Shown: piece after piece, positions 1 through 6,053 of the stretch
Layout of the letters: every line of letters begins with the position of its first letter
Numbering within the stretch: position 1 is the stretch's first letter
From: Candidatus Alistipes excrementipullorum
GTDB lineage: Bacteria; Bacteroidota; Bacteroidia; Bacteroidales; Rikenellaceae
Assembly: GCA_019113665.1 (NCBI GenBank)
Contig: DXGW01000152.1
Location: 1-8,793 of the forward strand
Direction: 5' to 3'
Length of the DNA: 8,793 nucleotides
The notes under the pieces: model-generated
Databases searched by the model: none
Seen by the model: only the letters and a program-made list of their open reading frames with translations
Told to the model about the DNA's origin: nothing
Position numbers and translations under genes: made by a program

Positions 1-1
1 C

Positions 2-76
2 ATACAAAATCAGCTGCATGCCTTGCTGTCTGAAAATAAATTGGCTAATCTGCCGGCCGAAATGGTGTATTATTAA
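2..76 (+). CDS. C-terminal 24 codons of an unidentified upstream gene (partial, cut by the window start)
   Basis: Reading from base 2 gives 24 codons without a stop, then TAA at 74–76. The C-terminus reads LHALLSENKLANLPAEMVYY. Another + strand frame over the same bases hits a stop quickly. The composition (Leu/Ala/Glu-rich, probably helical) looks like a real protein tail, and the AT-rich stretch begins right after the stop. I do not recognise the family from so short a tail, and no function is proposed. The gene is co-directional with the arg operon, so some read-through into it is possible, since no strong terminator follows the stop. Confidence 0.5.
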   Translation: MQNQLHALLSENKLANLPAEMVYY

Positions 77-86
77 AAATTTATAC

Positions 87-94
87 TATATTTG
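87..94 (+). promoter_or_regulatory. Bacteroidetes-type –7 promoter element TATATTTG
   Basis: TATATTTG matches the Bacteroidetes sigma-ABfr –7 consensus TAnnTTTG exactly. It lies 10 bases after the upstream stop codon, as expected for the promoter of the next transcription unit. The partner –33 element (TTTG-like, about 19–21 bases upstream) is weak: the expected place, around 62–67, reads ATGGTG. Transcription would start near base 100–102. It was the only exact match I found between 77 and 380 on the + strand. Confidence 0.4.
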
Positions 95-125
95 CAACCG
101 AATTAGGAAAGTATAGGTTATCAAA

Positions 126-263
126 ATGGCAACCGGCAACAACAGCATATCATCTACTAAAGCCGTCGGATGGAATCGCACGGCGACGGTTGTTTGCCGC
201 AATGTTGTATATTGCAATCCGCAAGCATTTGTACGTGTCAACGCACTGTACAAAGTCCGATGA
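126..263 (+). CDS. Candidate small ORF in the operon leader (45 codons), doubtful
   Basis: ATG at 126 opens 45 codons ending in TGA at 261–263. The start lies about 25 bases after the predicted transcription start, and purine-rich stretches (AGGAAAG at 106–112, AGG at 115–117) lie upstream, though further away than a typical ribosome-binding site. The peptide starts MATGNNSISSTK and ends VNALYKVR. It has four Arg (18, 25, 37, 45) and two Cys (24, 30), and no transmembrane stretch or motif that I recognise. It could be a leader peptide, a decayed gene or a chance ORF. The hairpin at 161–191 lies inside it, so translation would melt that structure. No run of arginine codons of the classical attenuator type is present. 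Confidence 0.2.
   Translation: MATGNNSISSTKAVGWNRTATVVCRNVVYCNPQAFVRVNALYKVR
161..191 (+). promoter_or_regulatory. Imperfect hairpin in the leader
   Basis: Bases 161–168 (AGCCGTCG) pair with 184–191 (CGACGGTT) in an 8-bp stem with one G·T wobble and a 15-base loop. No T-run follows, so it is not an intrinsic terminator. It may be structure in the operon leader or simply a chance inverted repeat. Confidence 0.25.
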
Positions 264-277
264 TTCTTCATCGTCCA

Positions 278-309
278 TGTTTCGGGTAGGATAAATATTG
301 CCCGGAACG
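278..309 (+). promoter_or_regulatory. Second imperfect hairpin in the leader
   Basis: Bases 278–286 can pair with 301–309 through a GGG/CCC core, with two T·G wobbles, around an AT-rich 14-base loop that can pair a little further. It starts 15 bases after the stop of the candidate small ORF. No T-run follows, so termination here is not supported. A role in mRNA stability or leader control is possible but unproven. Confidence 0.25.
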
Positions 310-380
310 CACTTACCTGCATTTTCACATATTTCCATTATTGTTTTACACTTATATAGTATATAGTATTATTGTGTGCG

Positions 381-1013
381 ATGGATAATTACGCATATAA
401 AAATCACATTCCCGTCATGTTCGCCGATGCTTCACACACCAAGTACGCCGAACACATCTGCCAACTGATATATGAATCGGCGCTGCAGCGCGGGACGGGA
501 ATAGCCAAACGTTCGCCCGAATACATATCCGAAAAGATTACGGGCGGCAAGTCGGTCGTTGCGCTCGACGGTGACAGACTCGTGGGCTTCAGCTATATCG
601 AGAGCTGGGAACACGGCGATTTCGTTGCCACGTCGGGTCTCATTGTCGATCCTGAATATCGGCACCGTGGTCTTGCCGAGCAGATCAAGAACAAGACGTT
701 CGAACTTGCACGACGACGATTTCCCAATGCGAAATTATTCAGTATCACCACATCGCTGCCGGTCATGAAACTCAATTCGAGACTGGGCTACATACCAGTC
801 ACTTTCTCGGAACTGACCGACGACGACGCCTTCTGGCAGGGTTGCCAGGGCTGCTGCAACTATGACATACTCATGCGCAACAACCGCCGCATGTGCCTTT
901 GCACCGGCATGTTGTACGACCCGGCGAAGCATGCCGACGAGAAGCGTTCGCGGCTGGCTCCCTATTTCATGTATGTCAAGAATATATTCAAGAAAGTGTT
1001 TCACCTGAAATAA
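381..1013 (+). CDS. GNAT-family acyltransferase, probable N-acylglutamate synthase (first step of arginine synthesis)
   Basis: A 210-residue GCN5-related N-acyltransferase. The acyl-CoA pyrophosphate-binding loop is visible at RHRGLA (94–99), after the β4 strand SGLIVDP (85–91), and FSELTDDDAFW (142–152) follows the core. I prefer ATG 381: an in-frame TTG at 372 adds only three residues and lies in the AT-rich run. By position it should transfer an acyl group (succinyl or acetyl) from CoA to glutamate, since it heads an operon that holds every later step but neither classical argA nor argJ. From memory, related Bacteroides GNAT genes sit next to argG and have been linked to arginine synthesis by genetics (the BT_3761 type). 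An unusual feature is a Cys cluster at 155, 158, 159, 172 and 174, outside the GNAT core. The stop is 11 bp before argG. The fold is certain; the substrate is inferred from context. Confidence 0.8.
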   Translation: MDNYAYKNHIPVMFADASHTKYAEHICQLIYESALQRGTGIAKRSPEYISEKITGGKSVVALDGDRLVGFSYIESWEHGDFVATSGLIVDPEYRHRGLAEQIKNKTFELARRRFPNAKLFSITTSLPVMKLNSRLGYIPVTFSELTDDDAFWQGCQGCCNYDILMRNNRRMCLCTGMLYDPAKHADEKRSRLAPYFMYVKNIFKKVFHLK

Positions 1014-1024
1014 ACGATAAAGAT

Positions 1025-2230
1025 ATGGAAAGCAAAAAAAAGGTAGTTTTGGCATTCAGCGGAGGTCTCGACACCTCCTTCTGCGTGAAGTATCTCTCCG
1101 AGGAGAAGGGTTACGAGGTTCATACGGCCATAGCCAATACGGGCGGTTTTTCGGCGGCCGAGCTGCAGGTCATAGCCGAGAAGGCCAAGGCTCTCGGGGC
1201 CGCGTCACATGCCACGCTCGATATTGAGCAGGAGTATTACGAGAAGAGCATAAAGTACATGATTTTCGGAAATGTCCTGCGCAATGGAACATACCCCATA
1301 TCCGTATCGTCGGAGCGCATATTCCAGGCGATGGCCATAATCGAGTATGCCAAGAAGATCGGCGCCGACTATGTCGCACACGGTTCGACCGGCGCAGGCA
1401 ACGACCAGGTGCGTTTCGACCTGACGTTCCAGATCCTGGCCCCCGAGATCGGCATCATCACCCCGACGCGCGACATGACGCTGACCCGCGAATACGAGAT
1501 CGAATATCTTCGCAAGCACGGTTTCGAGGCCGACTTCAAGAAGATGGAGTATTCGATCAACAAGGGGTTGTGGGGTACCTCTATCGGAGGAAAGGAGACC
1601 CTGCACTCGGAGCAGACGCTTCCCGAAAGCGCCTATCCGTCACAGATTACCGCTACCGGGGAGGAGAGCCTGAAGATTTCGTTCGAGTGCGGCGAAATTT
1701 CGGCGGTGAACGGCAAGCCTTATGCCGACAAGGTAGAGGCGATACGTGCAATCGAGGCCATCGCCTCGAAATACGGCATCGGCCGCGACATGCACATCGG
1801 CGATACCATCATCGGCATCAAGGGACGTGTCGGTTTCGAGGCGGCAGCTCCGATCGTCATCATCGCGGCACACAAGATGCTCGAAAAGCACACCCTGACC
1901 AAATGGCAGCAGTACTGGAAGGATCAGGTCGGCACATGGTACGGCATGTTCCTGCACGAGGCCCAGTATCTTGAACCCGTAATGCGCGACATTGAGGCGA
2001 TGCTTACGTCGTCGCAGCGCAACGTGACGGGTACGGTCGAACTTATTCTGCGTCCCTATTGCTACACGCTCGTCGGCGTGGATTCCACATACGATCTGAT
2101 GAAGACCGATTTCGGCGAATACGGCGAGGTGAACAAGGCATGGACTGCCGATGACGTGAAGGGATTCACCAAGATCCTCGGCAACCAGATAAAGATCTAC
2201 TACAACGTTCAAAAACGCAACGGAAAGTGA
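1025..2230 (+). CDS. argG: Argininosuccinate synthase
   Basis: A 401-residue cytosolic enzyme that joins citrulline and aspartate with ATP to give argininosuccinate, AMP and pyrophosphate. The N-terminal ATP pyrophosphatase P-loop is AFSGGLDTS (10–18). The conserved citrulline/aspartate region STGAGNDQVRFDL lies at 121–133, and SINKGLWG at 177–184 marks the synthetase domain. The length fits the family (about 400). The start is ATG 1025 because homologous sequence begins there; the frame stays open upstream to 893, but that stretch overlaps the GNAT gene and has no family similarity. There is an 11-bp gap after the GNAT gene and no strong ribosome-binding site. The last 4 bp (GTGA, 2227–2230) overlap the argC start, so translational coupling is likely. 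It acts seventh in the pathway although it is second in the operon. Confidence 0.97.
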   Translation: MESKKKVVLAFSGGLDTSFCVKYLSEEKGYEVHTAIANTGGFSAAELQVIAEKAKALGAASHATLDIEQEYYEKSIKYMIFGNVLRNGTYPISVSSERIFQAMAIIEYAKKIGADYVAHGSTGAGNDQVRFDLTFQILAPEIGIITPTRDMTLTREYEIEYLRKHGFEADFKKMEYSINKGLWGTSIGGKETLHSEQTLPESAYPSQITATGEESLKISFECGEISAVNGKPYADKVEAIRAIEAIASKYGIGRDMHIGDTIIGIKGRVGFEAAAPIVIIAAHKMLEKHTLTKWQQYWKDQVGTWYGMFLHEAQYLEPVMRDIEAMLTSSQRNVTGTVELILRPYCYTLVGVDSTYDLMKTDFGEYGEVNKAWTADDVKGFTKILGNQIKIYYNVQKRNGK

Positions 2231-3189
2231 TACGGGCAGGCATCATAGGAGGAGCGGGGTATACCGCCGGCGAGCTTGTCAGGCTGCTGCTCAATCACGA
2301 CGACGTAGAACTTGTTTTCGTGCACAGTTCGAGCAATGCGGGCAACCCGCTTTCGGCCGTACATGCGGGGCTGTACGGCGAAACCTCGATGTGTTTCGCT
2401 TCGGAATACGACCTTGCGCAGATCGACGTCCTGTTCATCTGTTCGGCGCACGGCGAGAGCCGCAAGTTTATTGAGGGCGTGCAGCTGCCGCCGCAGTTGA
2501 AGATCATCGACCTGGCGCAGGATTTCCGCGATGAGAGCGGCGGTTTCGTGTACGGTCTTCCGGAACTGAACCGCCGGAGGATTGCCGGCGCCGGACGTGT
2601 GGCCAATCCGGGCTGTTTCGCCACGGCCATACAGCTGGCCTTGCTGCCGCTTGCGGCCGAAGGGCTTCTCAAGGACGAGATACACGTTACGGCCATAACC
2701 GGCTCGACTGGTGCGGGCGTCAAACCGAGTGCCACGACGCATTTCAGCTGGAGGGCGTCGAACGTTTCGGCATACAAGTCGTTTACGCATCAACATCTGA
2801 TTGAGATAAACCGCAATATAAGGTTGTTGCAGAACGATTTCGACAGCAATATCAACTTTGTGCCGTTGCGCGGCGACTTTACCCGCGGCATTCTTGCGAG
2901 CGTCTATACGGAGTGCCCGTTGTCGCAGGAAGAGGCCGACAAACTCTACGCCTCGTTCTATGCCGATGCCGCGTTTACGTTCGTCTATCCGTCCAATATC
3001 GACCTCAAGCAGGTGGTCAATACCAACAAGGCACTGCTGCATGTCGAAAAGCACGGCTCCAAACTGCATGTGGTTTCGGTCATCGACAACCTGCTGAAAG
3101 GGGCGTCGGGCCAGGCCGTACAGAATATGAACCTGATGTTCGGCCTTGCCGAAAACACGGGATTGAAACTCAAGGCTTCGGCCTTCTAA
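2227..3189 (+). CDS. argC: N-acyl-γ-glutamyl-phosphate reductase
   Basis: A 320-residue NADPH-dependent reductase that converts N-acylglutamyl phosphate to the semialdehyde. The N-terminal dinucleotide-binding motif is GGAGYTAGEL (8–17). The catalytic Cys is Cys130 in ANPGCFAT (126–133). The His pair 188/190 in THQHLIEI matches the family's HxHxPEI active-site motif with Leu-Ile in place of the usual Thr-Pro. The C-terminal signature is KGASGQAVQNMN (291–302). The start is GTG 2227, overlapping the argG stop as GTGA; the motif spacing to the N-terminus supports it. The substrate in this lineage is probably N-succinylglutamyl phosphate, inferred from ArgF'. The gene ends 14 bp before argD. Confidence 0.96.
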   Translation: MIRAGIIGGAGYTAGELVRLLLNHDDVELVFVHSSSNAGNPLSAVHAGLYGETSMCFASEYDLAQIDVLFICSAHGESRKFIEGVQLPPQLKIIDLAQDFRDESGGFVYGLPELNRRRIAGAGRVANPGCFATAIQLALLPLAAEGLLKDEIHVTAITGSTGAGVKPSATTHFSWRASNVSAYKSFTHQHLIEINRNIRLLQNDFDSNINFVPLRGDFTRGILASVYTECPLSQEEADKLYASFYADAAFTFVYPSNIDLKQVVNTNKALLHVEKHGSKLHVVSVIDNLLKGASGQAVQNMNLMFGLAENTGLKLKASAF

Positions 3190-3192
3190 AAC

Positions 3193-3207
3193 ATGAACAG
3201 AAGATGA
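3193..3207 (+). promoter_or_regulatory. Four-codon ORF Met-Asn-Arg-Arg ending on the argD start
   Basis: ATG AAC AGA AGA TGA begins 4 bases after the argC stop codon, and its TGA (3205–3207) overlaps the argD ATG (3204–3206) as ATGA. Two tandem AGA arginine codons stand directly before the stop. AGA is used only occasionally in this operon. This arrangement could couple argD translation to ribosomes leaving argC and could sense charged arginyl-tRNA. It may equally be a coincidence in the short spacer, and AGAAG may serve as a poorly spaced ribosome-binding site. Confidence 0.2.
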
Positions 3208-4328
3208 AACCATTCGATGTATATCCGCTGTATCCGGTCGAGCCCGTAAGGGGCCGTGGCTGCCATGTCTATGACAGGGAGGGCACGGAGTATCTTGATC
3301 TCTACGGCGGCCATGCCGTAATATCCATCGGCCATTCGCACCCGCATTATGTTGCGGCTATTGCGGATCAGGTCTCCAAGCTCGGCTTTTACTCCAACTC
3401 CGTACAGAACTCGTTGCAGGTTAGACTCGCCGAGATGCTCGGCAAGATGTCGGGGTATGAGGATTACAGCCTTTTCCTCTGCAATTCCGGTGCTGAGGCC
3501 AATGAGAACGCACTGAAACTCGCGTCGTTCCATACGGGACGCAAGCGGGTTCTCGCTTTCTCGAAGGCTTTTCACGGGCGTACGTCAGGGGCCGTGGCTG
3601 CAACCGACAATCCGAAGATAGTATCGCCCTTCAACCGTACGGACAACATAGTTTTCGTCCCGTTGAACGATATCGAGGCTGTAAGCCGCGAATTGTCGAC
3701 GGGTGAATTTGCCGCCGTCATCATCGAAGGCATTCAGGGAGTTGCCGGTATACATGTTCCCGACGACAATTTCTTAGTGCAGTTGCGCGAGGCGACCAAA
3801 CAGACCGGCACGATGCTTATTCTCGACGAGATACAGTCGGGCTACGGCCGCAGCGGACGTTTCTTCGCTCACCAGTATGCAGGCATACGCCCCGACCTCA
3901 TAACTACGGCCAAGGGCATGGGCAACGGGCTTCCGATCGGCGGCGTGCTCATATCGCCTGAGTTCGAGGCCGTACACGGAATGCTCGGAACGACATTCGG
4001 AGGCAACCATCTTGCATGTGCGGCAGCCATAGCCGTACTTGAGGTTATGCGCGATGAGAACCTTGTAGACAACGCGTTGCGCGTCGGTGAATACCTCATT
4101 GCCCAGCTCAAGACCATACCTGCGGCTAAAGATGTCCGCGGACGCGGCCTGATGGTAGGCTTCGATGTCGACGGCTCGGCTGCCGAGATGCGGCGCCGTC
4201 TGTTGTTCGAGAAGCATATCTTCACCGGCGGTGCGGGCATGTCTACCATACGGCTGCTGCCTGCTCTGGGTATAACCGAAGAACATGTCGACCTGTTTGT
4301 TAATGCATTAAAGGACCTTACATTATGA
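3204..4328 (+). CDS. argD: N-acylornithine aminotransferase (PLP-dependent, class III)
   Basis: A 374-residue class-III aminotransferase that moves the amino group from glutamate to N-acylglutamate semialdehyde, giving N-acylornithine. Visible motifs are the cofactor-phosphate region NSGAEANE (94–101), AFHGRT (122–127), IIEGIQGVAG (173–182; the usual form is EPVQGEGG), LDEIQSGYGRSG (207–218) with Asp208 for the pyridine nitrogen, and the Schiff-base Lys237 in TTAKGMGNGLP. TFGGNHLACAAA (264–275) follows. ATG 3204 fits the family N-terminus; the open frame upstream runs through argC and is a shadow. The protein is slightly shorter than the E. coli enzyme (about 406). The final ATGA (4325–4328) overlaps argF'. 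AstC-type catabolic enzymes are close relatives, but the operon supports biosynthesis. Confidence 0.95.
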   Translation: MKPFDVYPLYPVEPVRGRGCHVYDREGTEYLDLYGGHAVISIGHSHPHYVAAIADQVSKLGFYSNSVQNSLQVRLAEMLGKMSGYEDYSLFLCNSGAEANENALKLASFHTGRKRVLAFSKAFHGRTSGAVAATDNPKIVSPFNRTDNIVFVPLNDIEAVSRELSTGEFAAVIIEGIQGVAGIHVPDDNFLVQLREATKQTGTMLILDEIQSGYGRSGRFFAHQYAGIRPDLITTAKGMGNGLPIGGVLISPEFEAVHGMLGTTFGGNHLACAAAIAVLEVMRDENLVDNALRVGEYLIAQLKTIPAAKDVRGRGLMVGFDVDGSAAEMRRRLLFEKHIFTGGAGMSTIRLLPALGITEEHVDLFVNALKDLTL

Positions 4329-5287
4329 AAAAATTCACATGCGTCGAGGATATCGGCGACCTGAAGGCTGCCGTAGGCGAGGCGCTTGAGATAAAGAAAA
4401 ACCGTTTTGCACATACCGACCTCGGCAAGAACCGCACGGCAATGCTCGTCTTCTTCAATTCGAGCCTGCGTACGCGCCTTTCGACACAGAAGGCTGCAAT
4501 GAACCTCGGAATGAACGTCATGGTCCTCGACGTAAACCAGGGAGCATGGAAACTCGAAACCGAACGCGGCGTCGTGATGGACGGCGACAAGGCCGAACAC
4601 ATACTTGAGGCTATTCCGGTAATGGGCTCATACTGTGATATTATCGGCGTCCGTTCGTTTGCCGGGCTCAAGGACCGTGATGCCGACTACGAGGAGCGTG
4701 TGATCGAGCAGTTCATCAAATACTCGGGGCGTCCGGTATTCAGCATGGAGGCCGCCACCCGCCACCCCATGCAGAGCTTCGCCGACCTTATAACCATTGA
4801 GGAGCACAAGACCAAGGAGCGCCCGAAGGTGGTCATGTCATGGGCACCGCACCCGAACGCCCTGCCGCAGGCTGTACCCAACTCGTTTGCCGAGTGGATC
4901 AATGCCACCGACTACGAGTTCGTCATAACACACCCTGAGGGTTACGAACTCGACCCGCGCTTCACGGGCCGTGCCCGTATCGAATACGATCAGCGCAAGG
5001 CTTTGGAGGGCGCAGATTTCGTCTATGCCAAGAACTGGTCGGCCTATGCGGCAGAAAATTACGGCAAGGTGCTGAGCCGTGACCGTTCGTGGACCATCGA
5101 CGCCGAAAAGATGGCCTTGACCGACAATGCATTCTTCATGCACTGCCTGCCCGTGCGGCGCAACATGATCGTTACGGACGAGGTCATCGAATCGGAGCGC
5201 AGTCTGGTCATTCCCGAGGCTGCCAACCGAGAGATCTCGGCCCAGGTGGTAATCAAACGCTTGCTGGAGGGACTGAAAGATGAGTAA
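4325..5287 (+). CDS. argF': N-succinylornithine carbamoyltransferase (SOTCase-type ArgF')
   Basis: A 320-residue transcarbamylase that moves the carbamoyl group from carbamoyl phosphate to acylated ornithine, giving acylcitrulline. The N-terminal carbamoyl-phosphate motif is SSLRTR (46–51), followed by QGAWKLETERGVVMDGD (72–88). The C-terminal domain has EAATRHPMQSFADL (142–155) and FMHCLPVRRN (271–280). From the N-terminus MKKFTCVEDIGDLK onward it closely follows the Bacteroides enzyme, the structurally characterised succinylornithine transcarbamylase. Residue 90, the acetyl/succinyl specificity position, is Ala (codon 4592–4594), while I recall Pro in Bacteroides and Glu in the Xanthomonas acetylornithine enzyme. 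An uncharged small residue favours succinylornithine. True ornithine carbamoyltransferase is unlikely. There is a 4-bp overlap with argD and an 8-bp overlap with argB. Confidence 0.93.
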   Translation: MKKFTCVEDIGDLKAAVGEALEIKKNRFAHTDLGKNRTAMLVFFNSSLRTRLSTQKAAMNLGMNVMVLDVNQGAWKLETERGVVMDGDKAEHILEAIPVMGSYCDIIGVRSFAGLKDRDADYEERVIEQFIKYSGRPVFSMEAATRHPMQSFADLITIEEHKTKERPKVVMSWAPHPNALPQAVPNSFAEWINATDYEFVITHPEGYELDPRFTGRARIEYDQRKALEGADFVYAKNWSAYAAENYGKVLSRDRSWTIDAEKMALTDNAFFMHCLPVRRNMIVTDEVIESERSLVIPEAANREISAQVVIKRLLEGLKDE

Positions 5288-6053
5288 CATCAAGATTGTC
5301 AAGATCGGAGGTAACGTCATCGACGACGAATCGAAGCTGACGCGTTTCCTGCAGGAGTTTGCATCGATCGACTCCCCGAAGATACTCGTGCATGGCGGCG
5401 GCAAACTTGCTACGCGCATGGCCGAGCGCCTCGAGATCAAGACGCAGATGATCGACGGACGCCGCGTTACCGACAAGGCGACACTCGACGTCGTTACTAT
5501 GGTATATGCCGGCCTTATCAACAAGCGCATCGTCGCGGCCTTGCAGAACTTCGGTTGCAATGCCATCGGCATGTCAGGGGCCGATGCCGGCATAATCCGG
5601 GCTGACAGGCGCTCGCCTGAACCGATCGATTTCGGTTTCGTTGGCGACATCGCCGAGGTTGACGGTGAACGGCTGAAATCATTTGCCGGGGAGGGAATCG
5701 TCCCTGTCATCTGTTCGATAATGTACGACGGCAAAGGCTCGCTGCTGAACTGCAATGCCGACAGCGTGGCTTCGGCCGTGGCAACGGGCGTCGGCAGGGT
5801 AGCGCCTTCCGAACTGATATTCTGTTTCGAGAAGGCGGGCGTTTTGCGCGACGTCGCGGACGAAAGCTCGGTAATACACGAAATCACGGCGGAGACATAT
5901 CCCGCGCTCAAGGCCGAGGGGGTGATCAGCTCGGGCATGATTCCCAAAGTCGAGAATGCCCTCAAGGCTGTGGCCGAAGGCGTAAGGGGCGTCACCATAA
6001 AACACTCCGACGACCTTTTAAGGGTGGGGGCCGGAACTGTAATAAAGGCATGA
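5280..6053 (+). CDS. argB: N-acylglutamate kinase (amino-acid kinase family)
   Basis: A 257-residue kinase that phosphorylates the γ-carboxylate of N-acylglutamate with ATP. Lys8 in KIGG (8–11) and HGGGK (38–42) form the phosphate-binding glycine loops. GRRVTD (60–65) is the acylglutamate-recognition loop (classically GLRVTD). NADSVASAVA (159–168) carries the catalytic Asp161, and SSGMIPKVENAL (217–228) carries the ATP-site Lys223. The length matches the short E. coli-type kinase (258). The long N-terminal helix of arginine-inhibited hexameric kinases is absent, since the protein begins almost at the first β-strand; feedback inhibition here is therefore less expected (inference). The start ATG 5280 overlaps argF' by 8 bp, and the end overlaps argE' by 4 bp (ATGA). 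The substrate is probably N-succinylglutamate by analogy with ArgF'. Confidence 0.95.
   Translation: MSNIKIVKIGGNVIDDESKLTRFLQEFASIDSPKILVHGGGKLATRMAERLEIKTQMIDGRRVTDKATLDVVTMVYAGLINKRIVAALQNFGCNAIGMSGADAGIIRADRRSPEPIDFGFVGDIAEVDGERLKSFAGEGIVPVICSIMYDGKGSLLNCNADSVASAVATGVGRVAPSELIFCFEKAGVLRDVADESSVIHEITAETYPALKAEGVISSGMIPKVENALKAVAEGVRGVTIKHSDDLLRVGAGTVIKA

Larger units (their letters stand above)
77..380. other. AT-rich intergenic/leader region upstream of the arg operon
   Basis: About 300 bases without a convincing long gene. It holds a –7 promoter match near its left end, two imperfect hairpins (161–191 and 278–309), a candidate 45-codon small ORF (126–263), the palindrome ATTGCAAT (211–218) and a tandem 7-mer ATATAGT (354–367) close to the first gene. 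I saw no good inverted repeat resembling the Escherichia coli ARG box, no tRNA and no riboswitch that I recognise. If transcription starts near 100, the operon mRNA has a leader of roughly 280 nt, long enough for attenuation-type control. That is an inference. Confidence 0.6.

Noticed and set aside
86..338. Two – strand open frames (62 and 80 codons) in the leader region
   Set aside because: They overlap each other in different frames, match nothing known, and there is no –7 promoter match or ribosome-binding site that I can support for them.
87..380. ArgR-type ARG box or known arginine riboregulator
   Set aside because: I found no convincing TGAAT/ATTCA-type inverted repeat pair and no known riboswitch fold; only generic hairpins and AT-rich repeats.
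893..1024. Upstream extension of argG by 44 codons
   Set aside because: The extension overlaps the GNAT gene in another frame and has no similarity to ArgG; the family N-terminus begins at ATG 1025.
2913..3203. Upstream extension of argD by 97 codons
   Set aside because: It runs through the argC coding sequence in another frame; the aminotransferase N-terminus begins at ATG 3204.
2209..3213. – strand open frame (334 codons) opposite argC
   Set aside because: ArgC on the + strand has all its catalytic motifs; the antisense translation resembles no known family.
4325..5287. Ordinary ornithine carbamoyltransferase or aspartate carbamoyltransferase
   Set aside because: Overall sequence follows the Bacteroides succinylornithine enzyme, with the MDGD loop and the EAATRHP motif typical of the acylornithine branch.
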